A stretch of DNA of 21,564 nucleotides from SAR324 cluster bacterium (GCA_002401295.1 NVSR01000034.1:1866-23429); one strand, 5' to 3'; positions 14,065 through 21,564 are shown, numbered from the stretch's first letter. Numbers and translations are program-made. The notes: generated by a model not told the origin, from the sequence alone.

Positions 14065-14958
14065 ATGATACATTTTAAAGAATTTTATTCTCAAAAGCTC
14101 TCCCTATTCGAAAAGCACCTCAAGGACAGCTTTCCTGAGGTTCCACTACCTGTAGCTATCCTAGAAGAAGCTATGAAGTATTCCCTCTTCGCCGGAGGGA
14201 AACGAATCCGCCCCATCTTATTGCTAACTACTTTGGAATGTGCAGGGAAACCCCCAACAATTGGGCTACCATTTGCTTGCGCCCTTGAATATATTCATAC
14301 CTATTCCTTAATCCATGATGATTTACCTTGCATGGATGACGACCATTTAAGACGTGGCCTCCCTACCAGTCATATAAAATTTGGAGAGGATATCGCTCTC
14401 TTAGCCGGAGATGCACTTTTAACACATAGCTTCTCCCTACTTTCTGGAGGCGTGGCACAGAAACACGTAAGGCCAGATATTCTGATCAAAATTATTCACC
14501 TACTTTCCAACCAAGCTGGATTATTCGGAATGATTACCGGTCAGGTAGGGGATATTAAAAAAGTTCAATGCTCTAGCCCACAAGAGTCTTTGGATTTTAT
14601 TCATCGCAATAAAACAGGAGCATTAATCACGGCTTCCATCCAGATTGGCGCACTATTAGCTGGGGTGAATGAACAGAGCTATCAACACTTGGAAAAGTTT
14701 GGACAAGAGATCGGGAAGTGTTTTCAAATCCAAGATGATATTCTTGATGAAGTGGGGAATGAAGAAGAGCTGGGGAAACCTACGGGAAGTGATAGTAAAA
14801 ACGAAAAGCTCACTTACCCCAGTGTCTTTGGGCTGTCAGAGTCCCAAAGACTCGCCACGGAGAGTTTTAACCAAGCAATCTTTTCACTCGAGCAATCTGG
14901 ACTCCAAACGAATCGCTTAAAAGAAATTGCTGAGTATATTCTAAATCGTATCCATTAA
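14065..14958 (+). CDS. ispA: Polyprenyl synthetase, probably (2E,6E)-farnesyl diphosphate synthase
   Basis: A trans-prenyltransferase that condenses isopentenyl diphosphate with dimethylallyl and geranyl diphosphate to make FPP, the precursor of quinone side chains and undecaprenyl lipid carriers. The 297-residue product has family length. GGKRIRP (44-50) binds diphosphate. The first Asp-rich motif is D85-D-L-P-C-M-D91, with the two-residue insertion typical of bacterial FPP synthases, followed by HLRRG. The second is FQIQDDILDE (220-229). The residues before the first motif (HTYSLIHDD) match E. coli IspA-type enzymes, favouring C15 product, though a GGPP synthase cannot be excluded. KTGALI (183-188) and the C-terminal region are normal. 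Start is ATG with no strong ribosome site; 64 bases separate it from prmC. xseB and dxs, common neighbours, are not present. Confidence 0.93.
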   Translation: MIHFKEFYSQKLSLFEKHLKDSFPEVPLPVAILEEAMKYSLFAGGKRIRPILLLTTLECAGKPPTIGLPFACALEYIHTYSLIHDDLPCMDDDHLRRGLPTSHIKFGEDIALLAGDALLTHSFSLLSGGVAQKHVRPDILIKIIHLLSNQAGLFGMITGQVGDIKKVQCSSPQESLDFIHRNKTGALITASIQIGALLAGVNEQSYQHLEKFGQEIGKCFQIQDDILDEVGNEEELGKPTGSDSKNEKLTYPSVFGLSESQRLATESFNQAIFSLEQSGLQTNRLKEIAEYILNRIH

Positions 14959-14989
14959 TGAGGAGTGAAGGAGACTCTAATGGGAATAT

Positions 14990-17116
14990 TCAGTAGGAAC
15001 TTCCGTAAAGCAGCTGATAATTGTAATAGGAGCGTAGTACTTTCTTTACGTAATTTTTAGTTTCCTGGAAGGAAATCGATTCCAAAAAGTAGTCCTCGTC
15101 TTCAATCTTGATCTTCTTTCTCCATCGACGAACATTTGTCGGTCCACCATTATAGGCAGCCAAAGCATAAAATTGATTTCCTTTATACCTCTTTAATAAG
15201 CGTTTTAAATAAGCGATCCCTATTTCCAGATTTACTGCAGGACGGATTAAATCTTTGTCTTGCACGGGTTTTTTGATTAACCGCCCTATGTATTTTGCCG
15301 TCTTTGGCATCAACTGCAACAACCCCTTAGCGCCCGCACTGGATTCAACTTGAGGACGAAAGCGTGATTCTTCCCTCATCACAGAATAAACTAATAATTC
15401 AGGAACCTGATAACCATTGGCTAAAGAGGTTACTACCTTCCTGTAAGCCAGGGGATAATACAGATTCTTAATCGTTAATCCAAACTTTGTTTCATTCAGT
15501 ATTTGGCTATAATGATAGGAATTAATCAACCTCACCACCAAAGCGAAACGCTGTTCCTTGATTAACATCGCTGATAAGTTCAGAAAAAAAGCAGCTTGGT
15601 GAAGATTTTCGCTTTCCTCAAGAATCAACTGATCAGCCAGTTCAGGTTCCCCTACTGCGTAAAGAAGTTCAAACCTTACCAATAATGCATTTTCTTTATC
15701 TGACAGTACTCCTTCCGAATCCTTTCTCCACTGCCAAGTTTCACTCAATTGAATATCCGATTCCGGCCTCGTCATAAAGTGAGCACGTAATCCATAAAAG
15801 GTTTTCGGATATTTTTGATAACAAAGCCCATAGCCTGTATCCTGGTACTGCTTTTCTTTAACCCCCCAGTAGCAGAAACGCGCTCCAATCGCTGCTTTTG
15901 CGAAGGTATGCCCTTTCGCCCATGTGAACAGCTTTTGGACCTTGTCTCCATCCTGCCATTGCTGATAACCCAGGAATAAACTCCATTTCGCTTCTTCAAG
16001 CCTCCTGGGATTCTTTGTTGCGATGTACTTTTCTAAGTAAAGAATTCCCTCCTTACTCTTCCCTTTTTTCAAAAAATATCTGCCGAGCTGAAACAACCTT
16101 TCCGTGGTTGATTGTATATTGAAGCGAGATTCAATTTGAGCTTTAACTCTTTTTACCTGTTTTAGTTTCCCCTTCTTCAGCCATAGATCAAATTCCCAGC
16201 CAAGCCTATTCCATTCTGAAACCCTCAACCAGTTTTTATCTTTCTTAATATCACCAAGCAAAATAGAGTACTGCCTTTTCCGAAGCCGAGATTTTTTATA
16301 GATTGCTACAATCCCATCCCACTCTGAAAAGGTAGCTGGATCTTGACGGCTTAGACGCTTGACCACAGTAAAAATATATTCATGATTCCCATATTTGTAC
16401 TGGCGTTTTAAATGTCTTAACCAGCTTATTTTTCCCAGAGAACTTTCCGTGACCAATTTGGTGATCAGCTCCCTCTTTTGAGGTTCCAATTTCATAATAT
16501 TTGAGGTTTCCCAAAGGAAACTCAAAAGAGGTAAAAAGTCTTTGCTTTGTTTCCCCTCACTTTTCATTAATTCAATTAAAACCCAACTATTTTCCTCATA
16601 CCTAAATACTCCTTCCAATAGAAATCTCAGCTCTTCTCTTTTTACCTCATTAACTTTTAATTTACTGAATAAGAGCGGTTGAATTGCTTCACGGTGCGAT
16701 CTCCCTAGTTTTCCCTTTGGTAATTCTCTCAAAGATTGAAGAATTAATCCTAAATTTTCCTCTCTGATCCCCCGCAAAAACATTTCGTATGATAATATAC
16801 TCTTAAAGTTCGTATCATTCAGACTTTGCATCTGCTCAAAAATTTTTTCAGACTCTTCCAGTTTTCCTTTTTTTATTAGTGCTTTATAGTGAAGATATAA
16901 ATCTTCGAGTTTGATACTATTGCTATCTCCGATATTAGTCTGGTCTATGATTGAGGTGTATTTCCCTTGTCGAAATAATTCCAGATTCTTTTTATATTCA
17001 CTTGCAGCTGTAAGGCTTAGAGGGAAAAGGAGAAAACAAAGCAATACCCCCAGAAACAATGACCCGGACTCTACCGAAAGTGGATTGACAACATACTTTT
17101 CAAAAGATCGATTCAT
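14990..17116 (-). CDS. Periplasmic soluble lytic murein transglycosylase, Slt70-like
   Basis: A peptidoglycan lytic transglycosylase that cleaves the MurNAc-GlcNAc bond to give 1,6-anhydromuropeptides. The 708-residue product begins with a basic stretch and a hydrophobic core (about 18-37), ending in an AAS-type signal-peptidase site, so it is exported. Residues about 40-560 are a long helical region rich in Lys/Leu, like the TPR-like ring of Slt70 but poorly conserved. The C-terminal domain is a clear family 23 SLT: REESRF (581-586), with E583 as catalytic acid, GAKGLLQLMP (595-604), NLEIGIAYL (629-637), AAYNGGP (653-659) and the ETKNYVKKVL tail (685-694). ATG with AAGGTGA nine bases upstream. 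It converges on ispA (31-base gap) and diverges from the next gene, with 19 bases between start codons. Confidence 0.9.
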   Translation of the reverse strand: MNRSFEKYVVNPLSVESGSLFLGVLLCFLLFPLSLTAASEYKKNLELFRQGKYTSIIDQTNIGDSNSIKLEDLYLHYKALIKKGKLEESEKIFEQMQSLNDTNFKSILSYEMFLRGIREENLGLILQSLRELPKGKLGRSHREAIQPLLFSKLKVNEVKREELRFLLEGVFRYEENSWVLIELMKSEGKQSKDFLPLLSFLWETSNIMKLEPQKRELITKLVTESSLGKISWLRHLKRQYKYGNHEYIFTVVKRLSRQDPATFSEWDGIVAIYKKSRLRKRQYSILLGDIKKDKNWLRVSEWNRLGWEFDLWLKKGKLKQVKRVKAQIESRFNIQSTTERLFQLGRYFLKKGKSKEGILYLEKYIATKNPRRLEEAKWSLFLGYQQWQDGDKVQKLFTWAKGHTFAKAAIGARFCYWGVKEKQYQDTGYGLCYQKYPKTFYGLRAHFMTRPESDIQLSETWQWRKDSEGVLSDKENALLVRFELLYAVGEPELADQLILEESENLHQAAFFLNLSAMLIKEQRFALVVRLINSYHYSQILNETKFGLTIKNLYYPLAYRKVVTSLANGYQVPELLVYSVMREESRFRPQVESSAGAKGLLQLMPKTAKYIGRLIKKPVQDKDLIRPAVNLEIGIAYLKRLLKRYKGNQFYALAAYNGGPTNVRRWRKKIKIEDEDYFLESISFQETKNYVKKVLRSYYNYQLLYGSSY

Positions 17117-17135
17117 TAACTATCACCTTAAAATT

Positions 17136-17678
17136 ATGAAAAAAATCCGCTTCAGCCCGGGTAATACGAATTATCAATGGCGATCAAATTCAGGAAATTC
17201 GTTTTTGAGAAGAAATCTTCCCAGTATTTTCATTGCCACCAATAATGAGAGTCAACTATTAAACTTGCAAAATCGGTTCTATTCCCTTAATTTTTCAAAC
17301 AAGAATAAGAGCTATCAGAATCGTTCTATCAAACATATATTCCACCCAAAGGAACAGTCAGGAAACGTAGAACAAGGCTTTCCATCTGATTACCCATGGA
17401 AGCAAAGTAATCAAGAATTAGACTTTACATCTTTTTCAAAAACAATCATTGAAAATCTAGTGGAAAACCCGAACTCATTATTTCAACAAGCGAATTTTCT
17501 GCGGAAAATCTGTGAGGAGGAAGGGATCACGATACCAAATATCGCTACTTTTGATGGAATTCAAACTTGGGAAGAGTTTATGGAGCTACTCTCTTCATTT
17601 AGCTCGAAGAAAGACCCACAGTTTTTTGAGCTAACTATCGCTCTTATTGTGCAGTATGCAGACCTATGTGAAAAATAA
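17136..17678 (+). CDS. Unrecognised protein of 180 residues
   Basis: I do not recognise this protein. The frame is the only long one in this segment, starts at an ATG 19 bases from the divergent slt start, and ends just before a strong terminator, so it is likely real. Residues 1-95 are rich in Asn, Ser, Arg, Gln and aromatic residues and look disordered. From about 99 to 180 the composition changes to an amphipathic, probably helical domain (FSKTIIENLVEN, ANFLRKICEEEG, TWEEFMELLSSF, ELTIALIVQYADL). No signal peptide, membrane helix, cysteine cluster or catalytic motif is seen. There is no evident ribosome site. The frame stays open upstream to 16911 across slt on the opposite strand, which is probably incidental. 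With 19 bases between divergent starts, its promoter must lie within slt. Confidence 0.6.
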   Translation: MKKIRFSPGNTNYQWRSNSGNSFLRRNLPSIFIATNNESQLLNLQNRFYSLNFSNKNKSYQNRSIKHIFHPKEQSGNVEQGFPSDYPWKQSNQELDFTSFSKTIIENLVENPNSLFQQANFLRKICEEEGITIPNIATFDGIQTWEEFMELLSSFSSKKDPQFFELTIALIVQYADLCEK

Positions 17679-17699
17679 AGGGGGACTCTTTGGCAGGGC

Positions 17700-17738
17700 A
17701 AAAAAAAAGCATTAACACCAAATGGTGTTAATGCTTTT
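17700..17738. terminator. Strong intrinsic terminator of the rplQ operon, possibly bidirectional
   Basis: AAAAGCATTAACACC (17705-17719) pairs perfectly over 15 bases with 17724-17738 around an AAAT loop. On the minus strand the hairpin is followed by nine T residues (complement of 17700-17708), a textbook terminator for the rpmJ-rplQ block ending two bases away. On plus the trailing run is only TTTT, so termination of the 180-residue gene would be weaker. Confidence 0.92.
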
Positions 17739-17739
17739 G

Positions 17740-18195
17740 CTAATCTTCGGAAGCTGCTTCTTTTTCAGTTTCCTTTTTTAAATCTTCTTTGACTGCAGTA
17801 ATTGTCTCATCTTTTTTCTCTGGAGTAGAACCAACATTTTCCAGATCAACCATTTGAATCAATGCTAGCTGCGCATTATCTCCAAGCCGATTTCCCAGCT
17901 TGTAGATCCTGGTATAACCACCATTTCTCTCTTGGTAAAGAGGACCATACTCGTCAAATAACTTTTCCATAGCTTCTTTTGTCTTAACAAAAGCTAAGGC
18001 TTGTCTTCTTGAATGCAGAGTATTTCGTTTTCCAAGAATAATCATCTTGTCAAAATACTTCCGCATTTCTTTTGCTCTAGTGATCGTTGTTTTGATCTCA
18101 CCATGTTCAAGCAAGGAAGTAACCAAATTTCTCATCATCGCTTTTCGATGACTTGTAGTTACGCCTAATCTTTTTCCGGCTTTTAAATGTCTCAT
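17740..18195 (-). CDS. rplQ: 50S ribosomal protein L17
   Basis: L17 is a large-subunit protein, always last in the alpha operon. The N-terminus MRHLKAGKRLGVTTSHR is the family signature; residues 1-115 cover the conserved domain, including YTRIYKLGNRLGDNAQLALI (about 94-113). At 151 residues it is longer than the E. coli protein (127). The extra C-terminal tail is highly charged (KKDETITAVKEDLKKETEK), probably disordered and of a kind that varies between lineages. An AAGGA abuts the ATG with no spacer, which is too close for normal use, so the true ribosome contact is probably the weaker GAG a few bases further upstream. It is separated from rpoA by 89 bases containing a stem-loop. Confidence 0.96.
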   Translation of the reverse strand: MRHLKAGKRLGVTTSHRKAMMRNLVTSLLEHGEIKTTITRAKEMRKYFDKMIILGKRNTLHSRRQALAFVKTKEAMEKLFDEYGPLYQERNGGYTRIYKLGNRLGDNAQLALIQMVDLENVGSTPEKKDETITAVKEDLKKETEKEAASED

Positions 18196-18233
18196 TCCTT
18201 ATAGCTCAATTATATCGTCATCCGCAGGCAATA

Positions 18234-18256
18234 TCCTATGACATATAGTCACAGGA
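18234..18256 (-). promoter_or_regulatory. Stem-loop in the rpoA-rplQ spacer
   Basis: On the minus-strand transcript, TCCTGTGAC and GTCATAGGA (18256-18248 and 18242-18234) form a nine-pair stem with one G-U around a TATAT loop. There is no following T-run. It may mark an RNA-processing or translational-control site setting L17 output relative to RNA polymerase alpha. Confidence 0.45.
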
Positions 18257-18284
18257 CATTTTTACAGGGACCACCAAACATTAA

Positions 18285-19310
18285 TTAAAGAATCTCCGGT
18301 AATTTCCTCGGTGACTCATAGCTCTCCAGTTTCATGCCCAAAGTCAACCCCATAGAGGCCAACACGGTTTTAATCTCCTGAAGGGACTTTCGACCAAAGT
18401 TTTTAGTCTTGAGCATTTCCGCCTCAGTTTTCTGAACCAAGTCTCCGATCGTCTCAATTTTTGCATTTTGCAAGCAATTAATCGACCTTACGGAAAGTTC
18501 CAACTCATTGACGCTACGATGCAGATGTGGATTTTCGAGAGGCGTTTCTTCTTCCTCTTTTTCTTCCTCAATCGGCTTGATTGCGTCTTCATCAAAATTT
18601 ACAAATGGTGAAAAATACTCTTTCAAGATTTTTGCGCCATAAGCTATTGTATCTTCAGGCTTCACCCCACCATTTGTCCAAACTTCAAAGCTTAAGCGCT
18701 CGTAGTCAGTCTTTTGGCCTACTCGGGTATTTTCAACTTCATATTTAATTTTCTTCACAGGAGAATGATTGGAGTCCAAAAAGATGGTTCCAATGGGGAG
18801 ATCCCCGTTATAATTCTCCTCTGCAGAAATAAACCCTCTGTTGATCCTACAGTACAAAGTCATTTCGAGGGTCGCCCCTTCATCCAAATGACAGATTACC
18901 TGATCAGGGTTCATAATATCAGCTTTGCCGAAAGTAGATATATCTGATGCTTTAACTGTTTTGGGACCTTCTGCAATCAGCTCAAACGCACAGTCGTCAG
19001 TACCGTGCTGCATCATTTCTAATTCCTTTAAGTTCAGCACGATTTGTAGGACATCCTCTCGAATACCTTTAATCGTTTCAAACTCATGAGAAACACCTTC
19101 AATCTTCACGCCGTACGCTGCACAGCCGAAAATTGAAGAAAGCATCACTCTTCTCAAAGAGTGACCGATAGTTATCCCAAACCCCTTATGTAGAGGCTCC
19201 AGAATAAACTTTCCGTATTTCTCGCTAATACTCTCACGTTCAACCGCTAGAGTTTCAGGGATTTCCAGTCCTTCCCAATTAATTTGCAGTATGTTTTCGT
19301 TTTTTTCCAC
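18285..19310 (-). CDS. rpoA: DNA-directed RNA polymerase subunit alpha
   Basis: The alpha subunit dimerises to nucleate RNA polymerase assembly and contacts UP elements and activators. The 341 residues show the complete N-terminal domain: EPLHKGFGITIGHSLRRVML (38-57) is the dimerisation/assembly signature, followed by the VKIEGVSHEF and DVLQIVLNLKEL regions. An acidic linker (EEEKEEEETPLENP, from about 247) joins it to the C-terminal domain, where ELELSVRSINCLQNA and KNFGRKSLQEIK form the helix-hairpin-helix DNA-binding region. The start is a GTG four bases after the rpsD stop, with no clear ribosome site of its own, suggesting coupling to rpsD. Confidence 0.97.
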   Translation of the reverse strand: MEKNENILQINWEGLEIPETLAVERESISEKYGKFILEPLHKGFGITIGHSLRRVMLSSIFGCAAYGVKIEGVSHEFETIKGIREDVLQIVLNLKELEMMQHGTDDCAFELIAEGPKTVKASDISTFGKADIMNPDQVICHLDEGATLEMTLYCRINRGFISAEENYNGDLPIGTIFLDSNHSPVKKIKYEVENTRVGQKTDYERLSFEVWTNGGVKPEDTIAYGAKILKEYFSPFVNFDEDAIKPIEEEKEEEETPLENPHLHRSVNELELSVRSINCLQNAKIETIGDLVQKTEAEMLKTKNFGRKSLQEIKTVLASMGLTLGMKLESYESPRKLPEIL

Positions 19311-19314
19311 TCAA

Positions 19315-19953
19315 CTACCGAGAATAAAGCTCTACAATTAGTTGTTCTTGAATTGGAATCGCAATTGCAATCTCTTCTCTTTTGGGATAAGCAACCAATT
19401 TTCCCTCAAGATCACTATCATTCAGACTTACCCAAGCTGGCACGCCTTTTCTAGTTGATGACTCAACAGACACCTTAATCTTATCCATGCCTCTACTTTT
19501 TTGGCGGATAGAGATTTGATCGTTAATGTTCACCAGGGCTGAAGGAATATTTGCCTTCTTACCATTAAGCTCAACATGAGAATGTTTTACCAGTTGTCTT
19601 GCTTCGGCCAAAGAACGAGCAAAACCCATCTTCAAAACGACATTATCCAATCGTCTTTCCAATAGAACCAGAAGGTTCTCACCAGTTTTACCTTTTTGGC
19701 GTTCAGCTTTCTTAAAAGTTAAGCGGAACTGCTTTTCTAGCAATCCGTAAATTCGTTTAACTTTTTGTTTTTCGCGTAATTGAATTCCATATTCGGAATG
19801 CTTCACACGTCTTGCGTTCGGTCCGTGTTGTCCTGGGACGTAGGCACGCTTTTCAATAGCGCATTTATCTGTATGACAACGATCACCTTTCAGGAATAAC
19901 TTAACCTTTTCTCGTCGACACAGCCTACATACGGCACCTGTGTATCTTGCCAC
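19315..19953 (-). CDS. rpsD: 30S ribosomal protein S4, zinc-binding form
   Basis: S4 nucleates small-subunit assembly on 16S rRNA and, in many bacteria, represses the alpha operon. The 212-residue product has family length. C9, C12, C26 and C31 (C-x2-C-x13-C-x4-C) form the N-terminal zinc ribbon of the C+ type, unlike the cysteine-free forms of some lineages. The S4 RNA-binding domain is at about 101-165, with ERRLDNVVLKMGFARSLAEA and LVKHSHVELNGKKANIP. GTG start with GGAG seven bases or so upstream. It is in the standard order rpsM-rpsK-rpsD-rpoA. Confidence 0.97.
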   Translation of the reverse strand: MARYTGAVCRLCRREKVKLFLKGDRCHTDKCAIEKRAYVPGQHGPNARRVKHSEYGIQLREKQKVKRIYGLLEKQFRLTFKKAERQKGKTGENLLVLLERRLDNVVLKMGFARSLAEARQLVKHSHVELNGKKANIPSALVNINDQISIRQKSRGMDKIKVSVESSTRKGVPAWVSLNDSDLEGKLVAYPKREEIAIAIPIQEQLIVELYSR

Positions 19954-19995
19954 TCTTCTTCTCCAGAGTTTATTTCGTGATTTTAAATACCCGAC

Positions 19996-20391
19996 CTAGA
20001 TCCGTCGTCTCTTAGGAGGTCTACAACCATTATGAGGAATCGGTGTCGTATCTTTAATAGACGTCACCTTAATACCCGAACCGGCTACAGCTCTAAGAGC
20101 TGACTCTCGTCCACTACCTGGGCCTTTTACCACGATCTCAACCTGTCGAAGCCCATGCTCCATAGCCTTGTTGATAGCATCTTCGCCAACAAGTCTTGCA
20201 GCATAAGGAGTACTCTTTCGTGCCCCCTTAAAACCATGCAACCCTGTGCTTGACCAGCTGATTACGTTTCCAGTTGTATCAGTAACGGAAACGATTGTAT
20301 TATTAAAGGTGGCGCTGATATACACTTTGCCTACGGGGATATTTTTCCGTTCCTTTTTCTTTCCTGCCTTTTTTTTGACTGCTTTTGCCAT
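19996..20391 (-). CDS. rpsK: 30S ribosomal protein S11
   Basis: S11 lies on the platform of the small subunit near the E site. The 131-residue product has family length, with a lysine-rich N-terminus (residues 1-18) followed by the conserved core: ISATFNNTIVSVTD, GFKGARKSTPYAA, KGPGSGRESALRA and the C-terminal DTTPIPHNGCRPPKRRRI signature. The ATG is confirmed by the canonical N-terminal MAKAVKKK. Only a weak ribosome site (TTTGGT) is visible; the gene lies 26 bases after rpsM and 42 before rpsD, all one transcript. Confidence 0.97.
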   Translation of the reverse strand: MAKAVKKKAGKKKERKNIPVGKVYISATFNNTIVSVTDTTGNVISWSSTGLHGFKGARKSTPYAARLVGEDAINKAMEHGLRQVEIVVKGPGSGRESALRAVAGSGIKVTSIKDTTPIPHNGCRPPKRRRI

Positions 20392-20417
20392 TTATTTTAC
20401 CAAACTAATCCGGTTAT

Positions 20418-20783
20418 CTATTTCTTTTTAGGAGCAGCTAATCGTTTTGGCCCTTTCCGAGTTCTTGCATTTGTTTTCGTTCTCTGACCATGGCAAGGTA
20501 AACCTCTTCGATGCCGTAGTCCCCGGTAACAGCCTAAGTCGACCAATCGTTTGATATCCATGCTTACTGATCGTCTCAAGTCACCTTCTACGGTCATTCC
20601 TTGAACGATTTTCCTGATTTTTGCTAATTCTTCATCACTCAGATCTTTTACCCTGGTATTTTTGTCTACCTGGGCTCCGGTTAGGATGTCAACAGAAGAA
20701 CTTCTCCCAATACCGAAAATGTATGTCAATCCGATTTCGACACGCTTGTTAGCCGGCAAGTCGATTCCTGCGATACGGGCCAA
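20418..20783 (-). CDS. rpsM: 30S ribosomal protein S13, TTG start
   Basis: S13 sits in the head of the small subunit and contacts P-site tRNA and the large subunit. The 121-residue product is complete: ARIAGIDLPANKRVEIGLTY at the start, a helical middle domain, and the GLRHRRGLPCHGQRTKTNAR signature (about 90-109) with a basic tail ending APKKK. The codon giving the first residue is TTG (read from 20783), not ATG. It is preceded by a very strong GGGAGG site at five-base spacing, and the next residues match the conserved N-terminus exactly, so the start is well supported. It follows rpmJ by 11 bases. Confidence 0.97.
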   Translation of the reverse strand: MARIAGIDLPANKRVEIGLTYIFGIGRSSSVDILTGAQVDKNTRVKDLSDEELAKIRKIVQGMTVEGDLRRSVSMDIKRLVDLGCYRGLRHRRGLPCHGQRTKTNARTRKGPKRLAAPKKK

Positions 20784-20794
20784 TTTTTCCTCCC

Positions 20795-20908
20795 TTAACC
20801 TTGTCGTTGTTTATGTCGTGGGTTTTCACAAATCACCCGCAAAACACCTTTTCTCTTCACAGTTTTGCATTTTGGGCAGATTGGTTTTACCGATGCTCTA
20901 ACTTTCAT
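20795..20908 (-). CDS. rpmJ: 50S ribosomal protein L36
   Basis: L36 is the smallest large-subunit protein: 37 residues starting MKVRASVKPICPKCK. C11, C14, C27 and H32 form the zinc site of the C+ form. The ATG read from 20908 gives the exact family length. An in-frame extension of 34 codons back to a TTG is present but has no counterpart in L36. It lies between adk and rpsM. The usual neighbours map and infA are absent, since only 130 bases separate it from adk. Confidence 0.96.
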   Translation of the reverse strand: MKVRASVKPICPKCKTVKRKGVLRVICENPRHKQRQG

Positions 20909-21038
20909 TCTTTTCTCTCGTATTCGATCGTTCTTATTTGAACACTCGTCACAGCCGCGCTTATCTAAAAGCAGATCTGCAAAGCTAACACTGGACCGTT
21001 TTTTTAGCAACGCCTAATTGTCGCACAGGCCTTCGGAC

Positions 21039-21564
21039 TTAAAAAATCTTTAGGATCCGCTCAGTAATTTCAGCAATTTCTCCCTCAGCTTTTACTTTTA
21101 ACAGCAAAGCATTTTTATCGTAATAGTCGATTAAAGGAGAAGTTTGCTCTTCAAAATTCCTCAGACGATTGATGATTTTTTCCTTATGGTCATCGGAACG
21201 ATGCATTAAAGGCTCTCCATCATGATCACAAAGGCCATCTTTTTGTGGCACTTTAAACTTCAGATGGTATTCCGCTCCACAAGAGGAACAAACACGCCGT
21301 CCAGTCAACCGCTCAATCAATTTCTTTTGATCGACTTCCAGATAAATCACCTTGTCAATTTTTTCCCCAGAACCCTGTGCCATCTCTTCCAGTTTTTCCG
21401 CTTGAACTACAGTTCGAGGAAATCCGTCCAAGATAAAACCTTGACTACAATCGTCCTGGCTAGTCCGGCTCTTGATAATATCAACCATGATTTCATCAGG
21501 AACCAGCCCACCTTTTTCCATTATCTGCTTTGCTTGCTTTCCAATCTCCGTTCCCTCTTTAACA
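21039..21564 (-). CDS. adk: Adenylate kinase, C-terminal part
   Basis: Adenylate kinase interconverts ATP, AMP and ADP. The 5' end is beyond the right edge: the frame is open to 21564 and encodes VKEGTEIGKQAKQIMEKGG ahead of the first internal Met, matching the AMP-binding region of the family, so the ATG read from 21521 is not the start. About 174 residues are present; the P-loop, roughly the first 40 residues, is missing. Features seen are LVPDEIMVDII, GFILDGFPRTVVQAE (the conserved DGFPR), LTGRRVCSSCGAEYH and the LID domain. The LID has C-x2-C-x16-C-x2-D, a zinc site of the CCCD kind, and HRSDDHKEKIINRL. It is the gene just upstream of rpmJ in the ribosomal block, as expected for the secY-adk end of the spc region. 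Confidence 0.95.
   Translation of the reverse strand, partial: VKEGTEIGKQAKQIMEKGGLVPDEIMVDIIKSRTSQDDCSQGFILDGFPRTVVQAEKLEEMAQGSGEKIDKVIYLEVDQKKLIERLTGRRVCSSCGAEYHLKFKVPQKDGLCDHDGEPLMHRSDDHKEKIINRLRNFEEQTSPLIDYYDKNALLLKVKAEGEIAEITERILKIF

Noticed and set aside
14959..14989. A terminator between convergent ispA and slt
   Set aside because: Only a four-base inverted match around GAGT/ACTC is present, with no T-run on either strand.
16911..17135. Upstream extension of the 180-residue gene across the slt 5' region
   Set aside because: It runs antisense to well-supported slt coding sequence; the ATG at 17136 is the simpler start.
20909..21010. A 34-codon in-frame extension of rpmJ with a C-x2-C pair, possibly a separate small protein
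   Set aside because: L36 has a fixed 37-residue length, the extension begins at a TTG without a ribosome site, and the two cysteines alone do not support a gene.
21519..21521. Internal ATG as the start of adk
   Set aside because: The frame is open to the window edge and encodes conserved adenylate kinase sequence upstream, so the gene simply continues beyond the window.
1..21564. CRISPR arrays, tRNA or rRNA genes, insertion sequences, prophage or integron features
   Set aside because: No regularly spaced repeats, cloverleaf-like segments, rRNA-like sequence, transposase or integrase motifs were found on either strand by eye.

Overview
The window looks like chromosomal DNA from a Gram-negative bacterium. 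It holds a Na+-translocating NADH:quinone reductase operon, an Slt-type periplasmic lytic transglycosylase with a signal anchor, and the end of a ribosomal protein locus, all in moderately AT-rich DNA. The mix (NQR, many stand-alone receivers, zinc-binding C+ forms of S4 and L36, moderately AT-rich DNA) would suit a marine proteobacterium of delta/SAR324-like affinity. That placement is an inference and no marker here proves it.

Layout. Bases 1-4981 (minus) carry nqrA-B-C-D-E-F in canonical order; nqrF is cut by the left edge. Bases 4982-5482 are an AT-rich gene-free gap. A MalG-type ABC permease with no partner follows on plus (5483-6310). Bases 6316-11190 (minus) hold a signalling cluster. 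In transcription order this is a STAS anti-sigma-antagonist, CheR, CheY, a large receiver(x3)-SpoIIE phosphatase-HATPase protein, and a single-domain receiver. Bases 11495-14958 (plus) carry pdxA, another single-domain receiver, prmC and ispA, probably co-transcribed. An slt-type lytic transglycosylase (minus, 14990-17116) is divergent from an unrecognised 180-residue gene (plus, 17136-17678). A strong terminator at 17700-17738 separates this from the minus-strand block adk-rpmJ-rpsM-rpsK-rpsD-rpoA-rplQ, which runs to the right edge; adk is cut there.

How the genes work together. NQR couples NADH oxidation to Na+ export. The STAS protein and the SpoIIE/HATPase protein have the parts of a partner switch: an antagonist with a phosphorylatable serine, plus a phosphatase and a kinase-like domain in one chain. 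This resembles the known HsbR/HsbA (Pseudomonas) and CrsR/CrsA (Shewanella) architectures, but with three receivers at the N-terminus. The adjacent CheR and CheY point to a chemosensory input whose receptor and kinase are not in view.

Most notable observation: the conserved N-terminal domain of PrmC is encoded in frame upstream of any ATG, GTG or TTG. The only initiation site consistent with it is an ATC codon at 13119, preceded at ideal distance by AGAAGGA. Other points worth checking are the triple-receiver partner switch, the lone ABC permease, a 16-codon leader ORF with competing stems before pdxA, and several intercistronic hairpins. No tRNA, rRNA, CRISPR array, insertion sequence or prophage signal was seen.
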